From: Pseudorhodoplanes sp.
GTDB lineage: Bacteria > Pseudomonadota > Alphaproteobacteria > Rhizobiales > Xanthobacteraceae
Direction of reading: 5' to 3'
DNA: 6,067 nucleotides
Assembly (NCBI GenBank): GCA_008933495.1
Contig: WBUW01000203.1
Span: 1-6,067 of the forward strand
Shown here piece by piece: positions 1 to 5,655 of the stretch. Positions within the stretch are counted from its first letter, which is position 1; each line of letters opens with the position of its first letter. Both the position numbers and the translations under genes were made by a program. The notes beneath the pieces were generated by a model. It had not been told where the DNA came from. It searched no databases and saw only the letters and a list, made by a program, of their open reading frames with translations.

Positions 1-795
1 ATCGAGCGCCAGCCGGTGCAGGCTCGCCACCTGGCGCAGCGCCGCCAGGATGATCTGGCCCGGCGCGGTGCCGGCGGCGCGCGCTTTGACGAAATGCGTT
101 TCGACCTCGGCCGGCTTGCCGGCAAAGGCGGCGTCGACGACGCTGTCGAGCGCCAGCGCCGATGCATCGGCCACCACCGCCAGCACGTCGTCGAGCGTGA
201 CCGTGGCGTTGCCGCGGGCATAGAGCGAAAGCTTGCGCAGCTCGTTGCGCGAAGCCTGCCGGTCGCCGCCGAGATACGGCACCAGCGCCGCGCGCGCCTC
301 GGGCGCGATCGACAGCCCGGCCTGCTTCATCTCTTCGTCGATCAGGCGCGCAAGATCGCGCTCGCTGTCGGCATAGCAGGCGATCGCGACCGCATTCTTC
401 GCGCGCTCGCACAGCGTGCGCAGCGCGGCATTCCTGCGCAGGTCGCCGGCCTCGATCACCACGCGGCAGTCGGGCGACGGCGCGCCGAGCAGCGCCTCCA
501 CCGCCGGCACCGGATTGAAGCGGCCGAGATTCTTCACCCACACCGCGCGCCGCCCGCCGAACAGCGGAATGGTGTTGGCCTCCTCCACCAGCCGCAGCGG
601 ATTGGCGGAGAGGTCGTCGCCCTCCAGCCGCACCAGCGAGAACGGATCGTCGATATTGTCGACCGAGGCGCGCACGATCGCCTGCGCGCGCTCGCCGACC
701 AGGCCGGCATCCGGCCCGTAGATCAGCACGACGCTGCGCGCCGGATCGGGGCGCGCGACGAAGGCGTCGATTTCGGAAGTCTTGAGGGCGGTCAT
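1..795 (-). CDS. holA: DNA polymerase III delta subunit (partial, C-terminus beyond window)
   Basis: Reading the minus strand from the ATG at 795-793 gives an open frame of 265 codons that runs off the window edge. It begins MTALKTSEIDAFVARPDPAR, and I recognise it as HolA, the clamp-loader subunit that opens the beta sliding clamp during replication. Residues 21-41 (VVLIYGPDAGLVGERAQAIV) are the first strand and degenerate nucleotide-binding loop of the AAA+-like domain I; delta does not hydrolyse ATP. Residues 107-118 (SPDCRVVIEAGD) are a further core strand. Residues 176-193 (GGDRQASRNELRKLSLYA) match the conserved delta signature around domain II, and the all-helical domain III begins near residue 212. 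HolA is usually about 340 residues, so about 75 are missing. The start matches the family N-terminus, but no clear Shine-Dalgarno precedes it. It lies 133 bases after lptE on the same strand, probably in the leuS-lptE-holA transcript. Confidence 0.93.
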   Translation of the reverse strand, partial: MTALKTSEIDAFVARPDPARSVVLIYGPDAGLVGERAQAIVRASVDNIDDPFSLVRLEGDDLSANPLRLVEEANTIPLFGGRRAVWVKNLGRFNPVPAVEALLGAPSPDCRVVIEAGDLRRNAALRTLCERAKNAVAIACYADSERDLARLIDEEMKQAGLSIAPEARAALVPYLGGDRQASRNELRKLSLYARGNATVTLDDVLAVVADASALALDSVVDAAFAGKPAEVETHFVKARAAGTAPGQIILAALRQVASLHRLALD

Positions 796-928
796 GCCGG
801 CACGCTGTCGTCGCCGGGCGTGCGCCGGCAATCCGTCGTCATTTGAAATTTGTTTGCCGGATGGAGGCGCAGGTCAAGCCTGCGCGCGACAGACTTCACG
901 CCGTTTTTCGTTGCGAACGGGTCAGGCG

Positions 929-1495
929 CTACGTGCCGGCGACGAAATACGACGCCAGGCGCTGCTTGATATGGTCGGCGATGATGGCGGCGGCGCGGTT
1001 CTCGGCGTCGAGCAGGCCGCGCGCGCCGGCGAAACGCTGCTGCTGGCCGGGGATGTCATAGGACACCCGCGCGAAGGTGCGGCCCTGCACCACCGGGCGC
1101 TTGGTGGCCAGATCGATCAACGAATAGCTTGCGTCGATGCTGTAATTCTCGACGTCGGGCCGCGCGGTCTGCACGTCGACAATGACCTGCTGGCGGTTGC
1201 CCGACAGCGATATCTTCAGATCATAGGTCGGGGGCAGGCCGCCGGAGCCGCCGGTCAGAGCGAAAATAAGCTGGTTGCGGACCTCGACCCCGATGCGCGC
1301 GATCGGCGTGCCGTTCGGGGTGTCGATCGGGATGATGTTGATGGCGGCGAGCTTGCTGGACACGCCCGGGCCGTTGAACGGCGAGCGCTCGCCATACATC
1401 GGCTGGAAACAGCCCGCGCACAGGCCGGCCGTCGCCAGCGCTGCGACGGTGCGGGCGAAACGCCGGTATTTCAGGCCGGTTTCACGCGACGACAT
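929..1495 (-). CDS. lptE: LPS-assembly lipoprotein LptE
   Basis: This 188-residue protein is LptE, the outer-membrane lipoprotein that plugs and assembles the LptD barrel for inserting lipopolysaccharide into the outer leaflet. The N-terminus is a lipoprotein signal: positively charged residues 4-15, a hydrophobic stretch from about 16 to 25, and a lipobox (L25-C-A-G-C29) with Cys29 as the predicted lipidated residue. The mature protein begins CFQPMYGERS, a typical alphaproteobacterial LptE start, and is followed by alternating beta segments (INIIPI, GVEVRNQLIFAL, YDLKISLSGN, YSIDASYSLIDL) and a C-terminal helix (AAAIIADHIKQRLASYF). I chose the ATG at 1495 because AGGA (complement of 1502-1505) lies six bases upstream; a TTG at 1519 would also keep the frame open. 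The ATG lies 14 bases inside the 3' end of leuS, so translation is likely coupled. The residue at lipobox position -3 is Cys rather than the usual Leu. Confidence 0.9.
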   Translation of the reverse strand: MSSRETGLKYRRFARTVAALATAGLCAGCFQPMYGERSPFNGPGVSSKLAAINIIPIDTPNGTPIARIGVEVRNQLIFALTGGSGGLPPTYDLKISLSGNRQQVIVDVQTARPDVENYSIDASYSLIDLATKRPVVQGRTFARVSYDIPGQQQRFAGARGLLDAENRAAAIIADHIKQRLASYFVAGT

Positions 1496-4271
1496 TGACG
1501 ATCCTGTGCGGGACAACAATGACTTTTTTGGGGGCCTTGCCGTCGAGCGCCCTTTTTACCGCATCAAGCGTTAATACGGCAGCCTCAATATCGGCATTTG
1601 CGGCGTCCCGGGCGACGGTGACGTCCGCCCGTTTCTTGCCGTTGACCTGCACCGGCAGGGTCACGGTGTCCTCCACCAGCAGGCTTTCCTCGAGCTTCGG
1701 CCAGGGCTGCAGCGACACCAGGGTCTGGTGGCCGAGCGCCGCCCAGCATTCCTCGGCCAGGTGCGGCATCATCGGCGCGAACAGCCGGACCAGGATGTCG
1801 GCGGCTTCCTTCATGGCGAAGGCGAGATCGGGGGTGACCCTGGCCGGCGCGTCGATGTCGCCGATCGCGCCGCTCATGGCATTGGCGCATTCGTAGATGT
1901 GGGCGATGCAGCGGTTGAAGCGCAGCTTCTCGATGTCCTCGGAGACGCGCGCCAGCGCCTTGTGTGCAGCCTTGCGCACGGCCAGCGCGTCCGCGCCGAA
2001 GGCCGCGGGTCTTGCCGCCGGCGCGGCCTTGCCGATTTCCGCCGTCTCGCCCACCAGTCGCCACAGCCGCTGCACGAAACGCCAGGCGCCCTGCACGCCT
2101 TCCTCGGTCCAGATCACGTCGCGGTCGGGCGGTGAATCGGAGAGCATGAACCAGCGCGCGGTGTCGGTGCCGAAGCTCTCGATGATGTCGTCGGGATCGA
2201 CGGTGTTCTTCTTCGACTTCGACATCTTCTCGATGCCGCCGATCTCGATCGGCTCGCCGGTCGCTGCAAGCGTGGCGCGGCGCTGGTCGCCGATCGTCTC
2301 GATCCTGACCTCGGCCGGGATCACCCATTCGCCGCCCGGCCTGCGATAGGTCTCGTGCACCACCATGCCCTGCGTGAACAGGCCGGCGAACGGCTCCTTC
2401 ATGCCGATATGGCCGGTCTTCATCATCGCGCGGGTGAAGAAGCGGCTGTAGAGCAGATGCAGGATGGCGTGCTCGATGCCGCCGATATACTGATCGACCG
2501 GCAGCCAGGCATCGACCATGGCGCGGTCGGTCGGCGTGTCGGTGCGCCAGGGATCGGTGAAGCGCGCGAAGTACCACGACGAGTCCACGAACGTATCCAT
2601 GGTGTCGGTCTCGCGCCGCGCTGCCTTGCCGCATTGCGGGCAGGCGACATGCTTCCAGGCCGGATGGCGGTCGAGCGGATTGCCCGGCTTGTCGAAATCG
2701 ATGTCGTCGGGCAGCGTGACCGGCAGGTCCTTGTCGGGCACCGGCACCACGCCGCACGTCTCGCAATGGATGACCGGGATCGGGCAGCCCCAGTAGCGCT
2801 GGCGGGAAATGCCCCAGTCGCGCAGGCGGAAATTCACCTGGCGCCGGCCGACGGGACGGTTCGCCTCCCTCTCCCCGCTTGCGGGGAGAGGGTCGGGGTG
2901 AGGGGGCGTTTCCGCAGGCTCAGAATCGCGGGAAGACCCCCTCACCTGACCGCCTTCGCTTTGCTCAGGCGGTCGACCTCTCCCCGCAGGCGGGGAGAGG
3001 TAAGGGCGCCCGTCGAATGGCACAAACGTGTTTTCCAGCCGCCTGGCGACTTCCTCCTTCGCCTCGTCGATGGTCATGCCGTCGAGAAAGCGCGAATTGA
3101 TCATCGTGCCGTCGCCGTCGAAGGCCACGTCGGTGATGACGAAGGTCTTGGGATCCTGGCCGGGCGGGCAGACCACGGGCACGTTGCCGAGCCGGTATTT
3201 GTTGACGAAATCGAGGTCGCGCTGGTCGTGCGCCGGGCAGCCGAAAATCGCGCCGGTGCCGTAATCCATCAGGATGAAGTTGGCGACATAGACCGGGAGC
3301 CGCCAGTCCGGATCGAACGGATGGATGGCGCGGATGCCGGTATCGAAGCCGAGCTTCTCGGCCTTTTCGATCGCTTCCTGCGCGGTGCCGATCTTCTTGC
3401 ACTCGGCGATGAAGGCGGCGAGCTTGGGATTTTTCTTCGCCGCCGCGAGGCTGAGCGGATGGTCGGGCGACAGCGCCATGAATTTCGCGCCGAACAAGGT
3501 GTCGTGACGGGTGGTGAAAATCTCAAGCTCGGTTTCGCCGTTCGGCGCGGTCTTGGGATCGAGCGCGAAGCGGACGAGCAGGCCCTCGGAGCGGCCGATC
3601 CAGTTGCGCTGCATGGTGCGCACCTTGTCCGGCCAGCGCTCGAGCCTGTCGATCTCCTCGAGCAAGTCCTGCGCGCAATCGCTGATCCTGAAGAACCACT
3701 GCGTCAATTCGCGCTGCTCGACGAGGGCGCCCGAGCGCCAGCCGCGGCCGTCGATCACCTGCTCGTTGGCGAGCACGGTCTGGTCGACCGGGTCCCAGTT
3801 CACCTTCGACTGCTTGCGCTCGACCAGCCCGGCCTTGAGAAAGTCGAGGAACATCTTCTGCTGATGCTTGTAATAGGACGGATCGCAGGTCGCGAATTCG
3901 CGCGCCCAGTCGAGCGACAGCCCCATCGACTGGAGCTGCTTCTTCATTGCGGCGATGTTGTCGTAGGTCCAGGCCTTGGGGTGCACCTTCTGCGCCATCG
4001 CGGCATTTTCCGCCGGCATGCCGAAGGCGTCCCAGCCCATCGGATGCAGCACGTTGAAGCCCATGGCGCGCTTGTAGCGGGCGACCACGTCGCCCATCGT
4101 GTAGTTGCGCACATGGCCCATATGGATGCGCCCCGACGGATAGGGGAACATCTCCAGCACATAGTATTTCGGGCGCGGGTCGTCGTTCCTGGTGGCGAAG
4201 ATGCCCTGCGCGTCCCACACCTTGCGCCAGCGCGGCTCGGCCTCGCGGCTGTTGTAGCGGTCGGTCGTCAT
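1482..4271 (-). CDS. leuS: Leucyl-tRNA synthetase with in-frame palindromic-repeat insertion
   Basis: This 929-residue class I aminoacyl-tRNA synthetase charges tRNA-Leu with leucine in the cytoplasm. The HIGH motif is FPYPSGRIHMGH (42-53) and KMSKS is at 682-686. The CP1 editing domain spans roughly 225-415. It has the threonine-rich segment TTRHDTLFG (253-261) and the GTGAIFGCPAHDQRD segment (338-352), whose Asp349 corresponds to the editing aspartate of the family. The core resumes at RLRDWGISRQRYWG (482-495). A zinc ribbon is formed by C503/C506 and C544/C547. The anticodon-binding helices follow from about 770, and the small C-terminal domain ends the protein (LPVQVNGKKRADVTV, 872-886). 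The start is the ATG before TDRYNSREAEPRW, the expected N-terminus, although no clear Shine-Dalgarno is visible. The oddity is about 50 residues (424-473) rich in Pro, Gly, Arg, Ser and Glu, encoded by a palindromic repeat. Without them the length would be about 879, close to the usual size. All catalytic motifs are intact, so the gene is probably functional. Confidence 0.97.
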   Translation of the reverse strand: MTTDRYNSREAEPRWRKVWDAQGIFATRNDDPRPKYYVLEMFPYPSGRIHMGHVRNYTMGDVVARYKRAMGFNVLHPMGWDAFGMPAENAAMAQKVHPKAWTYDNIAAMKKQLQSMGLSLDWAREFATCDPSYYKHQQKMFLDFLKAGLVERKQSKVNWDPVDQTVLANEQVIDGRGWRSGALVEQRELTQWFFRISDCAQDLLEEIDRLERWPDKVRTMQRNWIGRSEGLLVRFALDPKTAPNGETELEIFTTRHDTLFGAKFMALSPDHPLSLAAAKKNPKLAAFIAECKKIGTAQEAIEKAEKLGFDTGIRAIHPFDPDWRLPVYVANFILMDYGTGAIFGCPAHDQRDLDFVNKYRLGNVPVVCPPGQDPKTFVITDVAFDGDGTMINSRFLDGMTIDEAKEEVARRLENTFVPFDGRPYLSPPAGRGRPPEQSEGGQVRGSSRDSEPAETPPHPDPLPASGEREANRPVGRRQVNFRLRDWGISRQRYWGCPIPVIHCETCGVVPVPDKDLPVTLPDDIDFDKPGNPLDRHPAWKHVACPQCGKAARRETDTMDTFVDSSWYFARFTDPWRTDTPTDRAMVDAWLPVDQYIGGIEHAILHLLYSRFFTRAMMKTGHIGMKEPFAGLFTQGMVVHETYRRPGGEWVIPAEVRIETIGDQRRATLAATGEPIEIGGIEKMSKSKKNTVDPDDIIESFGTDTARWFMLSDSPPDRDVIWTEEGVQGAWRFVQRLWRLVGETAEIGKAAPAARPAAFGADALAVRKAAHKALARVSEDIEKLRFNRCIAHIYECANAMSGAIGDIDAPARVTPDLAFAMKEAADILVRLFAPMMPHLAEECWAALGHQTLVSLQPWPKLEESLLVEDTVTLPVQVNGKKRADVTVARDAANADIEAAVLTLDAVKRALDGKAPKKVIVVPHRIVNVVA
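2867..2892. repeat. 12-bp GC-rich hairpin, left arm of the leuS repeat
   Basis: CCCTCTCCCCGC (2867-2878) pairs perfectly with GCGGGGAGAGGG (2881-2892) around a two-base TT turn. In DNA or RNA the real loop would open to four or more bases. It matches the right-arm hairpin at 2976-3001 almost base for base, so the two are inverted copies of one unit. In the leuS mRNA this arm is part of the second half of the insertion. Confidence 0.9.
2948..2974. repeat. Nested small hairpin found in only one arm of the leuS repeat
   Basis: GACCGCCT (2948-2955) pairs with AGGCGGTC (2967-2974) around an 11-base loop. The left arm of the element has no counterpart: aligning the left arm with the reverse complement of the right arm leaves about 26 extra bases here, close to 2948-2973. 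On the leuS strand it encodes the RPPEQSEGG segment. It may be a separate small palindrome that inserted into the larger one. Confidence 0.75.
2976..3001. repeat. 12-bp GC-rich hairpin, right arm of the leuS repeat
   Basis: ACCTCTCCCCGC (2976-2987) pairs perfectly with GCGGGGAGAGGT (2990-3001) around a two-base AG turn. It is the inverted partner of the hairpin at 2867-2892, differing in the turn and at the stem base. It is the first part of the insertion met by ribosomes translating leuS. Confidence 0.9.
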
Positions 4272-4309
4272 CGGATTGCAATGCCGGATCGGTTTTCGAA
4301 ATCGGCGCG

Positions 4310-4338
4310 AAAGGACACGAAAAAACCTGCCCGGTCAA
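4310..4338 (-). promoter_or_regulatory. Weak candidate promoter for leuS
   Basis: On the minus strand TTGACC (complement of 4333-4338) matches the -35 consensus at five of six positions. It is followed after 17 bases by TCCTTT (complement of 4310-4315), a poor -10 match. It lies about 40 bases before the leuS start in the divergent region. The -35 box is reasonable, but the -10 box is too weak to rely on. I saw no better pair in 4272-4429. Confidence 0.22.
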
Positions 4339-4347
4339 CGTCGTGGA

Positions 4348-4371
4348 ACCGGCCGCGGCCGAAAGGCCGGT
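4348..4371. repeat. Inverted repeat upstream of the DUF2171-type gene
   Basis: ACCGGCC (4348-4354) pairs with GGCCGGT (4365-4371). Alternatively CGGCC (4356-4360) and GGCCG (4365-4369) form a tight hairpin closed by a GAAA tetraloop. The 8-base sequence GGAACCGG occurs directly repeated at 4345-4352 and 4375-4382. These lie in the 5' flank of the small gene at 4430 and could be an operator, a leader structure, or a chance product of high GC. Confidence 0.4.
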
Positions 4372-4415
4372 GGCGGAACCGGAACGCCGGCGCGGTTCGC
4401 GGGTTGTCGGACCGT

Positions 4416-4424
4416 AAAGGAGGT
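4416..4424 (+). promoter_or_regulatory. Near-perfect Shine-Dalgarno for the DUF2171-type gene
   Basis: AAAGGAGGT lies five bases before the ATG at 4430 and includes AGGAGGT, a full match to the 16S anti-Shine-Dalgarno core. It fixes this start. The other genes in the window have weak or no recognisable sites, so this gene is built for strong translation initiation. Confidence 0.88.
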
Positions 4425-4429
4425 CCGTC

Positions 4430-4663
4430 ATGGTGAAATCATCCGATATCCGCGAACACATGGAAGTGCTCGGGGCCGACGGTGCCCATGTCGGCACGGT
4501 CGACCACATGGAAGGCCGGGAGCGCATCAAGCTGGCCAAGAGCGACCCCGCCGCCGGCGGCAAGCATCACTATATCGGGCTGGACTGGGTCGACCATGTC
4601 GATTCGCAGGTCCACCTCAAGAAGCCGTCCGCCGAAGCCATGAAGCAGTGGCAGAGCGCGTAA
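4430..4663 (+). CDS. DUF2171-family small protein
   Basis: This is a 77-residue soluble protein with no signal peptide or membrane segment. It resembles the DUF2171 family, which I recall as short PRC-barrel-like proteins of unknown function common in alphaproteobacteria. The order of motifs fits: DIREHMEVLGADGAHVGTVD (6-25), a strand-turn-strand unit; ERIKLAKSDPAAGGKHHYIG (31-50), containing the characteristic KSDPxAGGxHHYI run; then LDWVDHVDSQVHLKK (51-65), another strand pair. It starts at an ATG with a perfect Shine-Dalgarno and ends 25 bases before an intrinsic terminator, so it looks monocistronic. It is divergent from leuS. Family members are often annotated near stress genes, but nothing in this window shows a function. 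PRC-barrel kinship is inference from the pattern. Confidence 0.85.
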   Translation: MVKSSDIREHMEVLGADGAHVGTVDHMEGRERIKLAKSDPAAGGKHHYIGLDWVDHVDSQVHLKKPSAEAMKQWQSA

Positions 4664-4688
4664 CGAATACGTCCTCTCCCGCCGCAAG

Positions 4689-4714
4689 AGCCCGGCCGCC
4701 GCGCCGGGCTTTTT
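4689..4714 (+). terminator. Rho-independent terminator of the DUF2171-type gene
   Basis: AGCCCGGC (4689-4696) pairs perfectly with GCCGGGCT (4703-4710) around a six-base loop, followed by five T residues (4710-4714). It sits 25 bases after the stop codon at 4661-4663. It is the clearest intrinsic terminator in the window and separates this gene from yggS transcriptionally. Confidence 0.9.
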
Positions 4715-4720
4715 GCATCT

Positions 4721-4749
4721 TGCGCCGAACCGGCTGCCACTTCGGCGCA
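4721..4749. repeat. 9-bp perfect inverted repeat between terminator and yggS
   Basis: TGCGCCGAA (4721-4729) pairs exactly with TTCGGCGCA (4741-4749) across an 11-base spacer. There is no T-run after it on the plus strand and no partner gene on the minus strand, so a terminator role is doubtful. It lies about 50 bases before yggS. It may be an operator, a stabilising stem-loop, or part of an old repeat. Confidence 0.6.
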
Positions 4750-4763
4750 TCGCGCTCGAAATT

Positions 4764-4790
4764 TTGCAGTCGCGCGCTCGTCGGTCTAAG
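4764..4790 (+). promoter_or_regulatory. Weak candidate promoter for yggS
   Basis: TTGCAG (4764-4769) and TCTAAG (4785-4790) are separated by 15 bases and match the housekeeping consensus at three and four positions. Transcription from here would begin only a few bases before the ATG at 4802, giving a nearly leaderless message. That would fit the missing Shine-Dalgarno, but the boxes are weak. Confidence 0.18.
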
Positions 4791-4801
4791 ACAGCGGCAT
4801 C

Positions 4802-5479
4802 ATGACCGCGCCGACCCGGACGATTGCAGACGCGCTCGCCGCCATCAATGCCGAGATTGCGGACGCCTGCCGCGAAGCGGGCCGCGCGCGCGCCGACGTC
4901 ACCCTGATCGCGGTGAGCAAGACCTTCGGCGTCGCGGCGATCGAACAGGCCATCGCCGCCGGTCAGGCCGTGTTCGGCGAAAACCGCGTGCAGGAAACGA
5001 AGGCGAAATGGCCGGCGCTGAAGGAGAAGCATCCCGCGCTCGAACTGCATCTGATCGGCCCGCTGCAATCCAACAAGGCGAAGGAGGCGCTGGCGCTGTT
5101 CGACGCCATCCATTCGGTCGACCGGCCGAGCCTGTGCGAGGCGTTGGCGAAGGAAATCATGAGGCAAAACCGCCGCCCGCTGCTGTTCGTGGAAATCAAT
5201 ACCGGCGCCGAGGCGCAGAAAGCCGGCGTCCGGCCGGACGAGGCCGATGCGTTCCTCGCGCGATGCCGCGACAGCTACGGGCTCGAAATTTCCGGCCTGA
5301 TGTGCATTCCGCCGTTCGACCAGGCGCCGGCGCCGCATTTCGCGCTGACCGCGAAAATCGCCGCGCGCAACGGCTTGAAGCTGCTGTCGATGGGCATGAG
5401 CGCGGACTTTGCCACCGCCATCCAGTTCGGCGCCACGCATGTGCGCGTGGGTTCGGCGATTTTCGGCGCGCGGCATTAG
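4802..5479 (+). CDS. yggS: YggS/PLPBP-family pyridoxal phosphate homeostasis protein
   Basis: This 225-residue protein is a YggS/PROSC-family PLP-binding protein, a single-domain TIM barrel that buffers pyridoxal 5'-phosphate in the cytoplasm and affects amino-acid and keto-acid balance. No catalytic reaction is established for the family. Lys40 in LIAVSKTF (35-42) is the predicted Schiff-base lysine. Family motifs follow in order: FGENRVQE (58-65), HLIGPLQSNK (83-92), EAQKAGV (137-143), GLMCIPP (165-171), LSMGMSADF (195-203) and VRVGSAIFG (214-222). The last two supply the phosphate-binding loops. The length is typical and no key residue is missing. The ATG at 4802 gives a normal N-terminus (about 39 residues before the PLP lysine), but no convincing Shine-Dalgarno precedes it. 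A terminator upstream and repeats directly after the stop suggest it is transcribed alone. Confidence 0.95.
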   Translation: MTAPTRTIADALAAINAEIADACREAGRARADVTLIAVSKTFGVAAIEQAIAAGQAVFGENRVQETKAKWPALKEKHPALELHLIGPLQSNKAKEALALFDAIHSVDRPSLCEALAKEIMRQNRRPLLFVEINTGAEAQKAGVRPDEADAFLARCRDSYGLEISGLMCIPPFDQAPAPHFALTAKIAARNGLKLLSMGMSADFATAIQFGATHVRVGSAIFGARH

Positions 5480-5511
5480 CGTCATCCCGACGCGGCATCG
5501 GCGCGTGTGTC

Positions 5512-5541
5512 ATCCCGGCCGGGCGAAGCGAGAGCCGGGAT
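5512..5541. repeat. REP-like hairpin after yggS
   Basis: ATCCCGGC (5512-5519) pairs with GCCGGGAT (5534-5541) around a 14-base loop containing CGAAGCGAG. It begins about 30 bases after the yggS stop. From recall, this unit and its preceding GTC flank recur between genes in Bradyrhizobium-like genomes. It could stabilise the yggS transcript end. Confidence 0.75.
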
Positions 5542-5576
5542 CGTCTGATACCACCGGAGCCAATTTCCGACCGGTC

Positions 5577-5655
5577 ATGTGCGAGCCTGACCCGCGCATC
5601 CGTCGCAAAAAAGAGTCGTCTCAAGATGATGGATTGCCGGGTCAGGCCCGGCAAT
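5577..5655. repeat. Two-hairpin palindromic intergenic element
   Basis: The right hairpin is ATTGCCGGG (5633-5641) pairing perfectly with CCCGGCAAT (5647-5655) around TCAGG. The left one is ATGTGCG (5577-5583) pairing with CGCGCAT (5593-5599), with one G-T pair. The two stems share the loop theme TCAGG/CCTGA in opposite orientation, so the element is a degenerate palindrome about 80 bases long, with an A-rich middle (5607-5612). I recall similar paired units as dispersed repeats in related genomes. It is a different family from the repeat inside leuS. Confidence 0.75.

Larger units (their letters stand above)
2853..3002. repeat. Compound palindromic repeat element inserted in frame in leuS
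   Basis: The stretch is a large imperfect palindrome. Outer hairpins lie at 2867-2892 and 2976-3001. Inner complementary arms GGTGAGGGGG (2897-2906) and CCCCCTCACC (2937-2946) pair across about 30 bases centred near 2921. An extra hairpin (2948-2974) is nested in the right half only. The boundaries are inferred: removing 2853-3002 joins FDGRP to VGRRQVNFRLRDWG, which reads as a normal LeuRS linker. The removed length is 150 bases, a multiple of three. On the leuS strand the arms translate as LSPPAGRGR and PHPDPLPASGERE. From recall, peptides and arms of this kind recur in Bradyrhizobium-like genomes as dispersed repeats. The exact ends could differ by several bases. Confidence 0.85.

Noticed and set aside
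16..846. Plus-strand open frame of 276 codons over holA
   Set aside because: The minus strand reads as HolA with family signatures. The plus frame is an Arg/His/Gln-rich shadow.
876..896. Hairpin on the minus strand between lptE and holA as a terminator
   Set aside because: A 7-bp stem with one G-T pair forms, but no T-run follows it on the minus strand and the same-strand gene holA continues the cluster. It may be chance.
929..1519. Longer lptE using a TTG start at 1519
   Set aside because: The ATG at 1495 has a well-spaced Shine-Dalgarno and gives a normal lipoprotein signal peptide. The extra eight residues add nothing recognisable.
2853..3002. Intein or intron in leuS
   Set aside because: The segment is about 50 codons, has no splicing-type Cys/Ser/His-Asn motifs and no group I or II intron features, and is explained by nested palindromes.
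2355..4436. Long plus-strand open frame of 693 codons opposite leuS
   Set aside because: It lies antisense to leuS, whose motifs are unmistakable. Its translation is rich in Arg, His, Ala and Gly in the manner of reverse-strand reading of high-GC coding DNA, and no domain is recognisable.
4439..5485. Minus-strand open frame of 348 codons opposite the DUF2171-type gene and yggS
   Set aside because: It spans two convincing plus-strand genes and their terminator, and its composition is that of an antisense shadow.
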